Part shown: positions 25,850 through 34,372 of the stretch, one piece after another
How positions within the stretch are numbered: the first letter of the stretch is position 1
Layout: each line of letters starts with the position of its first letter
Assembly: GCA_028753945.1 (NCBI GenBank)
Contig: JAPNXP010000006.1
Coordinates: 1-64,000 of the forward strand
Source of the DNA: Hexactinellida sp. DTS-2022
Taxonomy: Eukaryota; Porifera; Hexactinellida
Length of the DNA stretch: 64,000 bases
Reading direction: 5' to 3'
The notes under the pieces: generated by a model
Told to the model about the DNA's origin: nothing
The model's input: only the letters and a program-made list of their open reading frames with translations
Database searches by the model: none
Position numbers and translations under genes: made by a program

Positions 25850-25857
25850 TGACGTCA
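25850..25857. promoter_or_regulatory. Perfect CRE palindrome TGACGTCA
   Basis: The ATF/CREB consensus palindrome lies about 730 bp upstream of the BTG TATA box and about 1.15 kb upstream of the dystroglycan start. The same 8-mer is unusually common across the window, including in coding exons, so a regulatory role here is only possible. Confidence 0.35.
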
Positions 25858-26585
25858 CATAGCACTGCATCAGTAGACATTATGGCGAACTTGCAATAGG
25901 CCACAATTACAGATTAATGCATAATGAAAGCATTACTTGCCAGAGTCATAAACTAATTAATTAATTCAATAACTAATGCAATGATGTTTGTATGCACCTG
26001 TACATAACAACGGCTGGAATTTGTAAAGTGTATTTCTACTAAAATAATTATTTGCAATCAGCCTAGCTGTAGAAATTAGATAGCAATAACAACAAAGGTA
26101 TTTATTCTGATAGAATCAGATTTAGAAAACCACAATGACAGTCAAACAAATAAATTCCTATTGTCAACAGTTTCCATAGCAGCGGAATATATTATTCAAC
26201 ATTTCTATTTCTCAATTTATCACTCAGCTAATAATAGCACTGTTGTGCAATGATTGAAGGAGAAATTCATGTTTTATAAATTACTAAGTCAGGATTAGAT
26301 AACGTGAACTATATGTTCTAGAATTCTCTTTACTTCTTTGCCTTTTAGCTGGTATATTTATTGTTTCATTTGATGCTATAATTATGATAATTATGATAAA
26401 TCCCTAATCAGGGCTGTTATGCTGGTTTGCTAGGTTTCAGTTGAAGCGCCACTTCCTCTTTCCATTAGCAGAATCGCTGCCAACAGAAATGCGTGTAGCT
26501 TTCACTACGGCTTTGCTTTCAATGGCTCTGCGATGTCGTACAAATAGCATGGCTTTATTCAATGCAGTAGGCTATACGGCTACTG

Positions 26586-26593
26586 TATAAATA
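26586..26593 (+). promoter_or_regulatory. TATA box of the BTG gene
   Basis: TATAAATA lies 78 bp before the ATG chosen at 26,664. Transcription would start about 30 bp downstream, near 26,615, which is past the in-frame upstream ATG at 26,601. This spacing is the reason for choosing the second ATG. Confidence 0.6.
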
Positions 26594-26663
26594 CACCCGA
26601 ATGCACTCAGAAAAGCAACACAGTATTCACTATTCAACTCAATACTACAGTACTACAAGCAAC

Positions 26664-27212
26664 ATGTTAGAAGAAGTCTCTCAGGCCATTACGTTCTTCA
26701 AGACGCTCCTTCACACCAGCATCCCCCACATTATATCAACCATGGAACTCGACAGATTCGCGCGGAAGCTCACAGACCTGCTCCTCAAGAAGTTCGAGGC
26801 TCACTGGGACCCGGCGGCCCCACACAAGGGCTCCGGATACCGATGCATTCGGATAAACCACAAACTCGACCCCATCGTCCTGCAGGCATGCCAAGAGTCC
26901 GGCACGGTTACCACGGTCCCCGGAATCCTCCCGAAGGAGCTGACTGTCTGGATCGACCCCCAAGAGGTCGCCTACCGATTCGGAGAAGAGGGGTCCATCT
27001 GTCGTCTCGAGGTTACCCCCCCTGCCTCCCCCAAATCCTCTCCGGAACCGGTCCGTCGCGAGGACAGACAGACGGAGTCCCCCTCGAGCCCGGCGCGCCC
27101 GCGGTCCACCAGACGGCGTACCGCCCGGAAACCCTTCCTCGTGACCGGGTCCGTGACGTCACAGCTGCGGGGATATGAAGAGACGCCGCTGGCCATTTCT
27201 GTGAACGCGTAA
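26664..27212 (+). CDS. BTG: BTG/TOB antiproliferative protein, single exon
   Basis: The 182-aa product starts MLEEVSQAITFF; an in-frame ATG at 26,601 would add 21 residues but probably lies before the transcription start. It carries the APRO domain with Box A (HWDPAAPHKGSGYRCIRI) and Box B (LPKELTVWIDPQEVAYRFG), followed by EEGSICRLEV. BTG/TOB proteins bind the Caf1/CNOT7 deadenylase of the CCR4-NOT complex and restrain proliferation and mRNA stability. The rest (about residues 115-182) is basic and Ser/Pro-rich and is not recognised. No intron is visible. Length and layout resemble BTG1/BTG2 more than the longer TOB proteins, but orthology to one vertebrate member cannot be assigned. Confidence 0.93.
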   Translation: MLEEVSQAITFFKTLLHTSIPHIISTMELDRFARKLTDLLLKKFEAHWDPAAPHKGSGYRCIRINHKLDPIVLQACQESGTVTTVPGILPKELTVWIDPQEVAYRFGEEGSICRLEVTPPASPKSSPEPVRREDRQTESPSSPARPRSTRRRTARKPFLVTGSVTSQLRGYEETPLAISVNA

Positions 27213-28117
27213 TGTACATTCATACACCAGATGTTATTTTTACTCGTTACACAATTCTGTATTAATATGACAGCACCTACTCTATTATTACAATACATGT
27301 ACAAACGGCATCCAAATTAGTGCCACTCCATTAAACTCAGTCTGTTGTTAAGGAGTATACCCAGGAATGTTATAATAGGACCCCTTATACCCATAACTTA
27401 TACTCGCTTATGAGTACAATTGGGTCTAATTTTGATAGCCAAAAGGTTTAGAAATACGAGCATATTTACACACAGGTTCGAATTAATGTTTGCTATCATA
27501 CAAGTCCCCTCGGACCGTATTATGTATGATATTTGTACGGAGTCGCATTAGGTAATATGGAACTGAAACTAAACAAATGCAGTTAAGTTAAGAACCTAGT
27601 AAAAAGAGATCTAATTTGGACAGTCATTGAGCTTCTTCCATTCAGTGATCTCATGCGTAGCAACACTATTATTCAATGGAATGTCTATTGTTTGCTATGG
27701 TTCCGAAGGGCTTTTGTTTCACTGCTTGGTATAATTAGTATTTAACAAATGAGTGCCGTTATCACAATGCCATTATTTGAGCGTATCCTTTGACAGCAAT
27801 TACCCAATTAATTACTATTCAGCCTAAATACTGCAATCGATAGCAGCGGTTTTATTGTTTAACTTATTAAGCGACCACAAATTTGTTTGGCGCTCACGGT
27901 TCAATGATTTGCAACTGATTACAAATACGCCAACGCATGTACTTTCTGGTTGCACTAAGCTGTAATCTGGTTGGTTAATTAATCTCTGATAGCAGCATTC
28001 GTCACAGAACAAACCACAATTGCATTTTATAACTCTGTTCGTTACATTTACAACAACCTCTATAAAGGAACAGAACTAATTAATTGCATTCCTGAGTGCT
28101 GGTAAGTATCCATGTTG
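27213..28117. other. Convergent intergenic region after BTG
   Basis: About 0.9 kb of AT-rich sequence lies between the BTG stop and the stop of the minus-strand small gene. It should hold both 3' ends. I see no supported exon, RNA gene or clear transposable element. Confidence 0.5.
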
Positions 28118-29612
28118 CTACGGGTCTGCTCGGCAGAATATGATTGGCAGTTTGCTCGACAGCGCCGGGTATTCCAGGGGCTCCATCTCCTACAAACACA
28201 AACAAACTTATAAACACAAACAAACTTATAAACACAAACAAACTTATAAACACAAACACAAACGGACTGTTTATATCCTATAAACACACTGTTTATACGC
28301 TACAGTGAACTCCCGTTATAACGAACTTTGATATAACAAAAGAATTTACAAGTTCCAAGCACTTCGTTATAACAAGAGTTGACTGTATAAATATTAGCTA
28401 TCAATATAAATCGATTATTCAGTATAAAATGTATTCGTACTATGTATACATAATACCGCACTATCCCTAATACCGCACTATCCCTAATACCGCACTATAT
28501 ATAAGACAGTGCTATAGGCTATAGCCCCGGTATAGGGATCAGCTGTTACCTCGCAAGTTAGGTTCTCAGTCACGCGTCGCATTACCCGCCGGTTGCTCCC
28601 GGGCGGCAGCTCCCCCCGCACCGCCTCTTCGTAGAACTCGTGTCCCACACTCCCCTCGCTGTCTCGGTACAGGGAGCTATAAACAGAGTAACCTTATGTA
28701 TGTACTATACACCTATAAACAGAGTATACTATGTATGTATGTGCTATACAGCTACAAACAGAGTATGTATGTATGTATGTGCTATAGAGATATAGACAGA
28801 GTATGCTATGTATGTATGTACTATACACCTATAAACCTGTGGTACATAGTTATATACAGAGTACAGTTGAAACCGGTCTTTTCTATCTAACTATTTGTTT
28901 CTAAATTTGTAAGAAATTTCAATTTTGTTTTATTTCCAATCGGTTTATTCTAACTATCGGATTTTTCTTACTTTATTTCCATGCAAATAATTGGTTAGAA
29001 AAACCGGTTTCAACTGTATGTTTATCCTATACACATAGCTATAGACACACAACCTAATAGCAAACTTGCTCTTATAGGACAATTAATTAGCATAATAATG
29101 CTTGCTCTAAGATGGAAAGAGCAATATACTATCCTATTAGAGATATTGCCATTATACTGCCTGTATATGCCTGGGAGAAAATCTAAAATTATAGCTGTGC
29201 CGATCTCAGTTTCTGACATTAACAGTCGGCACAGCTGTAATTTTAGATTTCCTATATGTTCTCAGGCTAGGTATATGCTGTTCCTATAAGTATATAACCA
29301 GGCTTTCATTTAAAAAGCAAAATTTTGTGCGCGCCTAAAATACTCAATTTGTGTTATATTTTTGGCAGCATCTCTCGATTTTCGCGCGCCTAGACAATTT
29401 GTCAGAGTTAAGCTCCTGGATAACCCCTGTATATAACACTATATTCCTGTAAGGAGCACTGACCTCTTTACCCAGTGCACCAGGTAGTGACGTATGTCTA
29501 TCTCGTCCAGACGGGCGTATCTCTTAAGTACCCGCGGCCCCGGGGGTCTCTCCTCCCCCGGCCCCGGCCCCATCCCCATCCACTCCTTCACGCGCCCTAC
29601 TCCGTTACCCAT
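28118..29612 (-). CDS. Unrecognised small protein, 3 exons, possible N-myristoylation
   Basis: Minus-strand exons 29464-29612, 28550-28676 and 28118-28189 have clean GT-AG junctions in matching phases and join to 115 aa. The N terminus MGNGVGRVKEW fits an N-myristoylation signal (Gly2). A Gly/Pro/Arg-rich linker (about residues 13-28) is followed by charged, probably helical sequence RYARLDEIDIRHYLVHWVK, then RDSEGSVGHEFYEEAV, and an end PLEYPALSSKLPIIFCRADP. No transmembrane helix or signal peptide is visible. I do not recognise the family. Coding-like base composition (GC-rich exons between AT-rich introns) and exact phase matching support a real gene. Introns carry several MITEs. Confidence 0.6.
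28192..28262. repeat. AAACTTATAAACACAAAC repeat beside a splice site
   Basis: Four copies of an 18-bp unit of the type AAACTTATAAACACAAAC lie directly upstream, in the sense of the minus-strand gene, of exon 3. They form its pyrimidine-rich acceptor region. Confidence 0.85.
28303..28386. mobile_element. MITE, CAGTnAACTCCCGTTATAACGAA family
   Basis: Inverted ends cagtgaactcccgttataac and gttataacaagagttgactg are flanked by TA. Other copies lie at 29,883-30,038, 42,507-42,642, 46,632-46,768, 52,070-52,318 and 58,984-59,317; truncated ones lie at 34,700-34,833, 35,623-35,690 and 35,874-35,940. The CAGT ends and TA flanks fit pogo/Tigger-type non-autonomous elements. Confidence 0.8.
28677..28866. 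repeat. About 38-bp repeat carrying acceptor-like sequence
   Basis: Five or so degenerate units of the type CTATAAACAGAGTATACTAT plus TATGTATGTGCTATACAC. Each resembles the true 3' splice site of exon 2 at 28,676 (TACTCTGTTTATAG on the minus strand), so the array copies the acceptor region. Confidence 0.8.
28863..29020. mobile_element. MITE, AACCGGTTTTCTAAC family
   Basis: Ends acagttgaaaccggtctttt and, inverted, aaaaaccggtttcaactgt. Copies also lie at 44,902-45,034 and 62,593-62,751. Non-coding. Confidence 0.8.
29041..29290. mobile_element. Palindromic MITE with GTGCCGATC core
   Basis: The core is an inverted pair aaatctaaaattatagctgt / acagctgtaattttagattt around gccgatctcagtttctgaca. Flanks of about 100 bp (gctctaagatggaaagagca; actgcctgtatatgcctggg) are repeated at 58,355-58,680 and, inverted, at 60,428-60,605, so the unit is larger than the palindrome. 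Confidence 0.8.
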
Positions 29613-29860
29613 GCTATAGCTACCTACAGGCTTATGATACCAGTATGTAGTATACCCAGGGTATTATACAGGACTCAAATTGAACGCTCCCTAATTTCCC
29701 TAAGGTCACTATAGTACGAATTTTGTACGCCTAAAAGGTTAGATTTATATTACTCTATGTCTATGGGGACTTTAGGCAGTTTTCGCGCTCCTAAACGCAA
29801 ACATATCCCAATTTATATACGCCTAGTTGCACGCTCCTGGATAAAACCCTGAGTATACCG
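29296..29860. mobile_element. Two degenerate repeats with GCGCGCCTAAAATACTC
   Basis: Segments at 29,296-29,435 and 29,650-29,855 share cgcctaaaa, caatttgtgttat, ctctcgattttcgcgc and tcctggataaacccctg-like words with 55,400-55,540 and 63,718-63,800. They flank and do not overlap exon 1 of the small gene (29,464-29,612). This is a dispersed element family of unclear class; no coding capacity. Confidence 0.5.
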
Positions 29861-29882
29861 CATATATATGCAGACAGATATA

Positions 29883-30038
29883 CAGGGAACTCCCGTTATA
29901 TCGAAGTGATTGGGACGTGTAAATCCCTTCGTTATAAGAGGATAATATTTATGCGTTTAGTGCTCTGGGGGAAAATATCCATTTCGTTATAAGCAGTTAT
30001 TTCTTTATATCCGACTTGGTTATAACGGGAGTTCACTA
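29883..30038. mobile_element. Full-length MITE, CTCCCGTTATAACGAA family
   Basis: A 156-bp copy with ends cagggaactcccgttatatc and tataacgggagttcactatg. The middle has ttagtgctctgggggaaaat, shared by the other long copies. Confidence 0.85.
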
Positions 30039-30049
30039 TGTAGGATATA

Positions 30050-30233
30050 CAGGTAAACCTCCCAAAGCGGCACCCATCGGGAGAATGATTTTGTGCCGCT
30101 TCTCGGAGGTTGCCGCTTTGGGAGGTTGCTCGTAAGGTAAAACTCCCAAAGCGGCACTCATCAGGAGAATGGTTTTGTGCCGCTTCTCGGAGGTTGCCGC
30201 TACTCGGAGGTGCCGATTTGGGAGGTTTACCTG
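30050..30233. mobile_element. MITE with CAGGTAAACCTCCCAAAGCGG ends
   Basis: Ends caggtaaacctcccaaagcg and, inverted, gatttgggaggtttacctg, flanked by TA. It contains two internal near-copies of the arm (gccgcttctcggaggttgcc). Only one copy is seen in this window. Confidence 0.85.
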
Positions 30234-30695
30234 TAGATACTTTTAATGAGCCACTATTTGGTGGCCTAGACAATTGGACCGATTAATTAATGAGTTATAT
30301 AATATCCTATATTGTCCATAAGTGTCCAATATATTATTTGAGATATTATTCGATAGGAAATAAGTTGTAATACCATGGAGTTCTTATGAACTCTAATCAG
30401 TGCTTTGTTATGTGGTTGTGCATAAATTAAACTATTACGGAATACGAATAAGAACTTAGCTTAGCTGTTAGTGGCTACAAACATATCTGATTACTCTCGG
30501 TTCGGAGTATACTCCGCCTATAGCGCTGTACTAATCATGACGTCATTAGAAATAGCGGCGCCATGCAACTGCACTTGTTTGCTAATTGCTGAGTGCTCTG
30601 AGTTCACTGATTACTTCCAGTGCCGCCTCAAATGCTTAGAAGCTATTTGTTTGCAAACTGCTTATAATGAATAATTTGATGATACAGTCGTTATA

Positions 30696-30849
30696 CAGTC
30701 GACTCCGCCTAATAGAGCCACCGGTTAATCGGGTAGAAATTCCACAGGATTTATAGGACGGAATTACATTTTCGGTTAATAGATTTCTCCGCTTAATCGT
30801 GTCTTTATAACCTGGTCCCGAGGTGGCTCTATTAAGCGGAGTTGACTGT
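30696..30849. mobile_element. MITE, CAGTCGACTCCGCTTAATAGAG family
   Basis: Inverted ends cagtcgactccgcctaatag and ctattaagcggagttgactg, flanked by TA. Other copies lie at 38,259-38,361, 57,705-57,861 and 63,073-63,258; a short one lies at 52,147-52,235. A pogo/Tigger-type non-autonomous element is the likely class. Confidence 0.85.
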
Positions 30850-30876
30850 ATTGCTTTGTAGATATAATTAGCACAA

Positions 30877-31014
30877 ATGCCGGTGTCACCGCTTCTAAAG
30901 TCCTGTCGCTATTTGGCGCTCATTCTGGGTGTCATGTACGGTCGGTCCAGATACAACAGACTGGTCAGGCGCCAAAACAAACTGCAGGCCACCACGCCTC
31001 TGCTCGCTACCTAG
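30877..31014 (+). CDS. Possible ATP synthase subunit e (short ORF)
   Basis: A 45-codon frame, MPVSPLLKSCRYLALILGVM followed by YGRSRYNRLVRRQNKLQATT, resembles the N-terminal half of mitochondrial F-type ATP synthase subunit e: VSPLxK, an aromatic RY, a single membrane helix with a GxxxG motif (GVMYG) and RYNxL. Subunit e sits in the inner membrane and helps dimerise the ATP synthase through that GxxxG motif. Vertebrate subunit e is about 69 aa with a charged coiled C terminus. Here the frame stops early at LLAT, so either the protein is short, the real gene splices out near the gt after RYNRL to an exon I could not find, or this is a fragment. A possible 3' splice site (ttgtag) lies 16 bp before the ATG. 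Similarity is judged by eye. Confidence 0.5.
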   Translation: MPVSPLLKSCRYLALILGVMYGRSRYNRLVRRQNKLQATTPLLAT

Positions 31015-31782
31015 TTACCAGTCCGGGTCTTAGATATGCACTATTCGTAGAAGGTAGAACTGCTGAATCAGATTAGAATAATGTTATTACAAATATTATA
31101 AAATTATTGGTAATACCTTATGTGTTTCTATTTTAATCTAAGCGGGTAATTTTATGTACTTTATAGTTGTTGATATGTTTTTGATTTTCTCTGGATAATT
31201 ACAGGAATATCATCAGACATTCCATAGCGGTAACCCTAGTAACGTACTTCAATCCTGAAAGTGCACTGCTTACAATAATATGGGATCTAATCAGTGAGCT
31301 AATAATTGATTGGTTGACGTCAATGAAACTACAATTATTCTGCCCATATGATCTAATTTGGCGCTCAATTAATAGCTTTCAATTTCATAGAATTGCAATT
31401 TGCAAATTGTCCTAAATCAATATTCCAATTCGAACTTTCATAATTAACCATTGTATTTCTCTGAAAGGTTTCATTATGCATACATTTTGCGTTCTGTCCA
31501 AACTTTGTTTTTGGAAATTAAGTCGCGTGCGCCCCGCACTGCTTGCACCATTGAATTATAATCAACCAATAGAAATGCAGTGATTCATACTGTTTTCTGC
31601 TTACTGCTATTATTTAGGATGATTCATAAATGATTCATGTTTATAATATTGGTGTTATAATTTCGGACAATAATATGTTGTTGTTATTATTGGATAATGA
31701 TATGTTATGTGGTGTCATTATTGGATAATAACATGTTATATTGTTGTTGTTGTCGGATATTGATAGTTCGCTTGTCGGCAGA
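31015..31782. other. AT-rich upstream region of the SH3-FAM107 gene
   Basis: No supported gene. It contains a TGACGTCA at 31,315-31,322, GGCGCTCAATTAATAG-type AT-rich sequence and short repeats of ATTGGATAATAACATGTTAT just before the start codon. The promoter of the next gene should lie here. Confidence 0.5.
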
Positions 31783-32337
31783 ATGGAGGGGTCTAACTGG
31801 GCCTCAGGGGACCGGGGGTACGTGTCCGTGTACCCCTACCAGGGGCAGAGGGAGGACATAGTCTCATTTCCGAAGGGTCAGCTTATGTCTGTCTCGGAGC
31901 GCCCCTCCGACACCTGGTGGGTGGCAGAGCTGGAATCCGGAGAGGTGGGGTATGTTCCTGCCGCATACCTGAAGGTACTGCCCGTTGCTAGGCTATGCTA
32001 TAGGATATGTATTGCTGTTACCATGGATACGTTGGAATGTAGGAGCTGTGTGGATCTGTAGACACTTGTGTGGCGGGATCTCCGCCGCCAATCAGATCTC
32101 CGCCTCTGCAGCGCTGCGCCCGACACAAGCTGTAAGCACTGCCCTCTTGTTGTTGTTGTTGTGTTCAAGGAGTTATCCAGGAGCGCTATGGTAGAATGAT
32201 TTTTTGAAAAATTTGAATTAGGACGCGAAAATTTGGAATCTTCTCTCTTATACCGTAAATTAATTTGTGATTAGGCGTATGAAATTGCATCAGACCAGGA
32301 TTAGGAGCGTATATACAAATGTCTGTATATACACTGG

Positions 32338-32373
<36 letters not shown>

Positions 32374-33683
32374 GTGTGTGTAGGGCTCCTGGAGCGGGAC
32401 TCCGGTGGGTGTCGGGGAACCCCGTGGCGGCCCCGCGGGTGGCACAGGCCGGCTGGGAGGCGGTGGATCTGACGTCACAGGACCCGGCGGCGCGGGAGAT
32501 AAAGCGGGAAGCCATGAGTCAGCTGATGGTACGCGTGAGGGGTCACCTCGGGGAGGAGAGCCCCCGGACGCCGCTGGAGCAGGTGCTCACGCCTCCGCAG
32601 ATAGAGGTACATTCCTGCGTTGCCAGGGTACGTATAGGCATTCCTTATGGCCTGTTGTGTTACTAGGACGTGCACCAGATCGAGAGCAAGAAGCTGACCA
32701 ATCCAGTTATGGAGTCCACGCAGCACAAACAGCTGCAGCAGGAGCTGAAGATGCGCACCAAGAGGTCAGCTGGTACCGGAACTATAACCGGAACTGTAAC
32801 TGGGAACTATAACCGGAACTATGATAGGAACTATAACCGGAACTGTAATAGGAACAATAACCGGAACTGTAACTGGAACCATAATAGGAACTACAGTCGA
32901 CAAACGCTAATTATTTCGAACTTTCACTAATTGGCATAAATTTATTTTTCCCTTGGAACTTGGAAGCCCATCCCATACAATATCTGTTCGCTAAATTCCA
33001 CCAATTTATTTTTCCCTTGAGTGTTCGAATTAACTGTGTTGACTGTATAACCGGAACTATAACTGGAACTATAACCGGAACTATAACTTGGCTGCTGTAG
33101 GGGGGACCTGCGGAGGGAGAGGAGCGAGTTGGACAGAATACTTTTCGCGCGGAAGAGAGAGACAGACTCCAGTCAGAGGCGCGCGGAGAGTGCGGGGTAT
33201 CCGGATGATATCAAGTCTCCTCATGGGTCAATGTCCGCAGAGCTGTTCGAACAGCTGCACAAGAGAACTGTGCATCTACAACAGGTATATTCCTGTGTTC
33301 CATAGCCTTATATTCATTCTATTTATAGCATAGTCCCTATCCCATAGCCTTATACTTATTCTATTTATAGCACAGTCCCTGTCACATAGCCTTATACCCA
33401 TTCTATTTATAGCACAATCCTTATATAGTTATAGCTTGTAGTACAGCAAAATAAGTAGTTTTGTTAACCGATAGTTTCCCACAAATTTTACAATTCTCCA
33501 AAGCCATAAACCGGACTAATTTAGTGTCCGGTATATTCGTTAAGGAGTCACTGGTTGCATAACAAACTATGTTACATTCCATTGTACTTATGTGTTGCTA
33601 CGCAGGTAGAAGAAGACCTAACAGCTGAAAAGTTAAAACCCGAATTTTTAAAAATTAAACTTCGCAAGGCCCCCACTTCCTAG
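31783..33683 (+). CDS. SH3 domain plus FAM107 domain protein, 6 exons
   Basis: Exons 31783-31974, 32043-32131, 32384-32606, 32667-32764, 33101-33284, 33606-33683 join in phase to 287 aa. Residues about 10-63 form an SH3 domain (YVSVYPYQGQREDIVSF, DTWWVAELESGEVGYVPAAY). Residues about 65-168 are a Pro/Ala-rich linker with a charged end. Residues about 172-285 match the FAM107 (DUF1151) region: IESKKLTNPVMES, HKQLQQELKMRTKRG, SELDRILFARKRE, ELFEQLHKR and the C-terminal PEFLKIKLRKA. Vertebrate FAM107A/B are short coiled, actin-associated, stress-responsive proteins without an SH3 domain. This fusion would tether that module to proline-rich partners. Exon phases force the linking, but exon 2 (codes a Cys/Pro-rich stretch) is the weakest; the SH3 and FAM107 parts could also belong to two transcripts. 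An in-frame ATG 42 bp upstream is possible. Confidence 0.75.
32167..32320. mobile_element. Dispersed element with ATCCAGGAGCGC start
   Basis: Inside the intron before exon 3. Shares ttatccaggagc, ggaatcttctc, accgtaa, tttgtgatta and ggattaggagcgtat with copies at 41,948-42,115 and 63,822-64,000 (runs off the edge), and a partial copy at 34,118-34,195. Class unknown; non-coding. Confidence 0.65.
32765..33100. repeat. GGAACTATAACC repeat in an intron
   Basis: The intron between exons 4 and 5 begins and ends with 12-bp units of the type AACCGGAACTAT. A unique or MITE-like segment (about 32,905-33,040) with gttgactgta at its end sits in the middle, so an element probably inserted into an older array. 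Confidence 0.7.
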
Positions 33684-34372
33684 CAACGCATTTCTACTCA
33701 GCTATTTATGTATAATAATTCTATTTTATCAAAGTCGTTTCTAATCAGACCAACTGTTCTTACAGAGTTAGTTCCAATTTGAATCGGAACTAAATGGGAT
33801 CACTTTATTGCTAATCAGATCTCAGTTATACAACAGAATTCTTACGATTATTGTTCGTTTCTAGCGCAATTAGATAGTTCCTATTGCAACTAATTTGTTA
33901 TATCAGATATGGAAAAGAAGGCAATATCTCACGTGAGTTACGATATATACATATTTATACTATTTGAGCATATAACAATTCTAAATATAGTACACACAAT
34001 TGTTCAGTTCCATGTGTTCACGCCACTAAAGGAGAAAATAAAATAAAATAAAATAACATTTCAGACACCATGGATAACGTTGTTTTAAACATTAGATTTC
34101 TATTAAAAATGTTATTCAGCAATTCTAGAATTTGTCCCGTTAATATCATACTCCAAAAGGAGCGTCTCGCGCTCCTAGATACATCCTTGAATGTAGCACA
34201 CTGAATTAGAGGTACTCAATAATTTGAAAATTTTTTAAAATTACAGCTATGCCGACAGCATGTCCTTTTTTAATAACTTTCTTTTGATCACACCTCTTAA
34301 GTGGCACTTATTACCCACATATGCCTATAACCCTATATATCCCTATATGCACATAAGGCACACACTAGGTGG
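33684..34372. other. Convergent intergenic region before plexin 1
   Basis: About 0.7 kb, AT-rich, between two converging genes. It contains part of a dispersed element at about 34,118-34,200 and a lone aaaattacagctatgccgac end at 34,237-34,258. No supported gene. Confidence 0.55.

Larger units (their letters stand above)
24703..26600. other. Intergenic region between dystroglycan and BTG
   Basis: About 1.9 kb of AT-rich DNA lies between two divergent genes. I find no supported exon. It should contain the promoters of both genes. Recognisable elements are a perfect TGACGTCA at 25,850-25,857 and a TATA box at 26,586-26,593. A 33-codon open frame near 26,490 lies upstream of the TATA box and has no recognisable similarity. 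Confidence 0.6.

Noticed and set aside
26601-26663. Upstream ATG of BTG as the true start
   Set aside because: It lies only 8 bp after the TATA box, so it should precede the transcription start; the added 21 residues look non-conserved.
30471-30674. 67-aa plus-strand frame MATNISDYSRFG
   Set aside because: No recognisable domain, splice context or codon bias; it ends just before a MITE.
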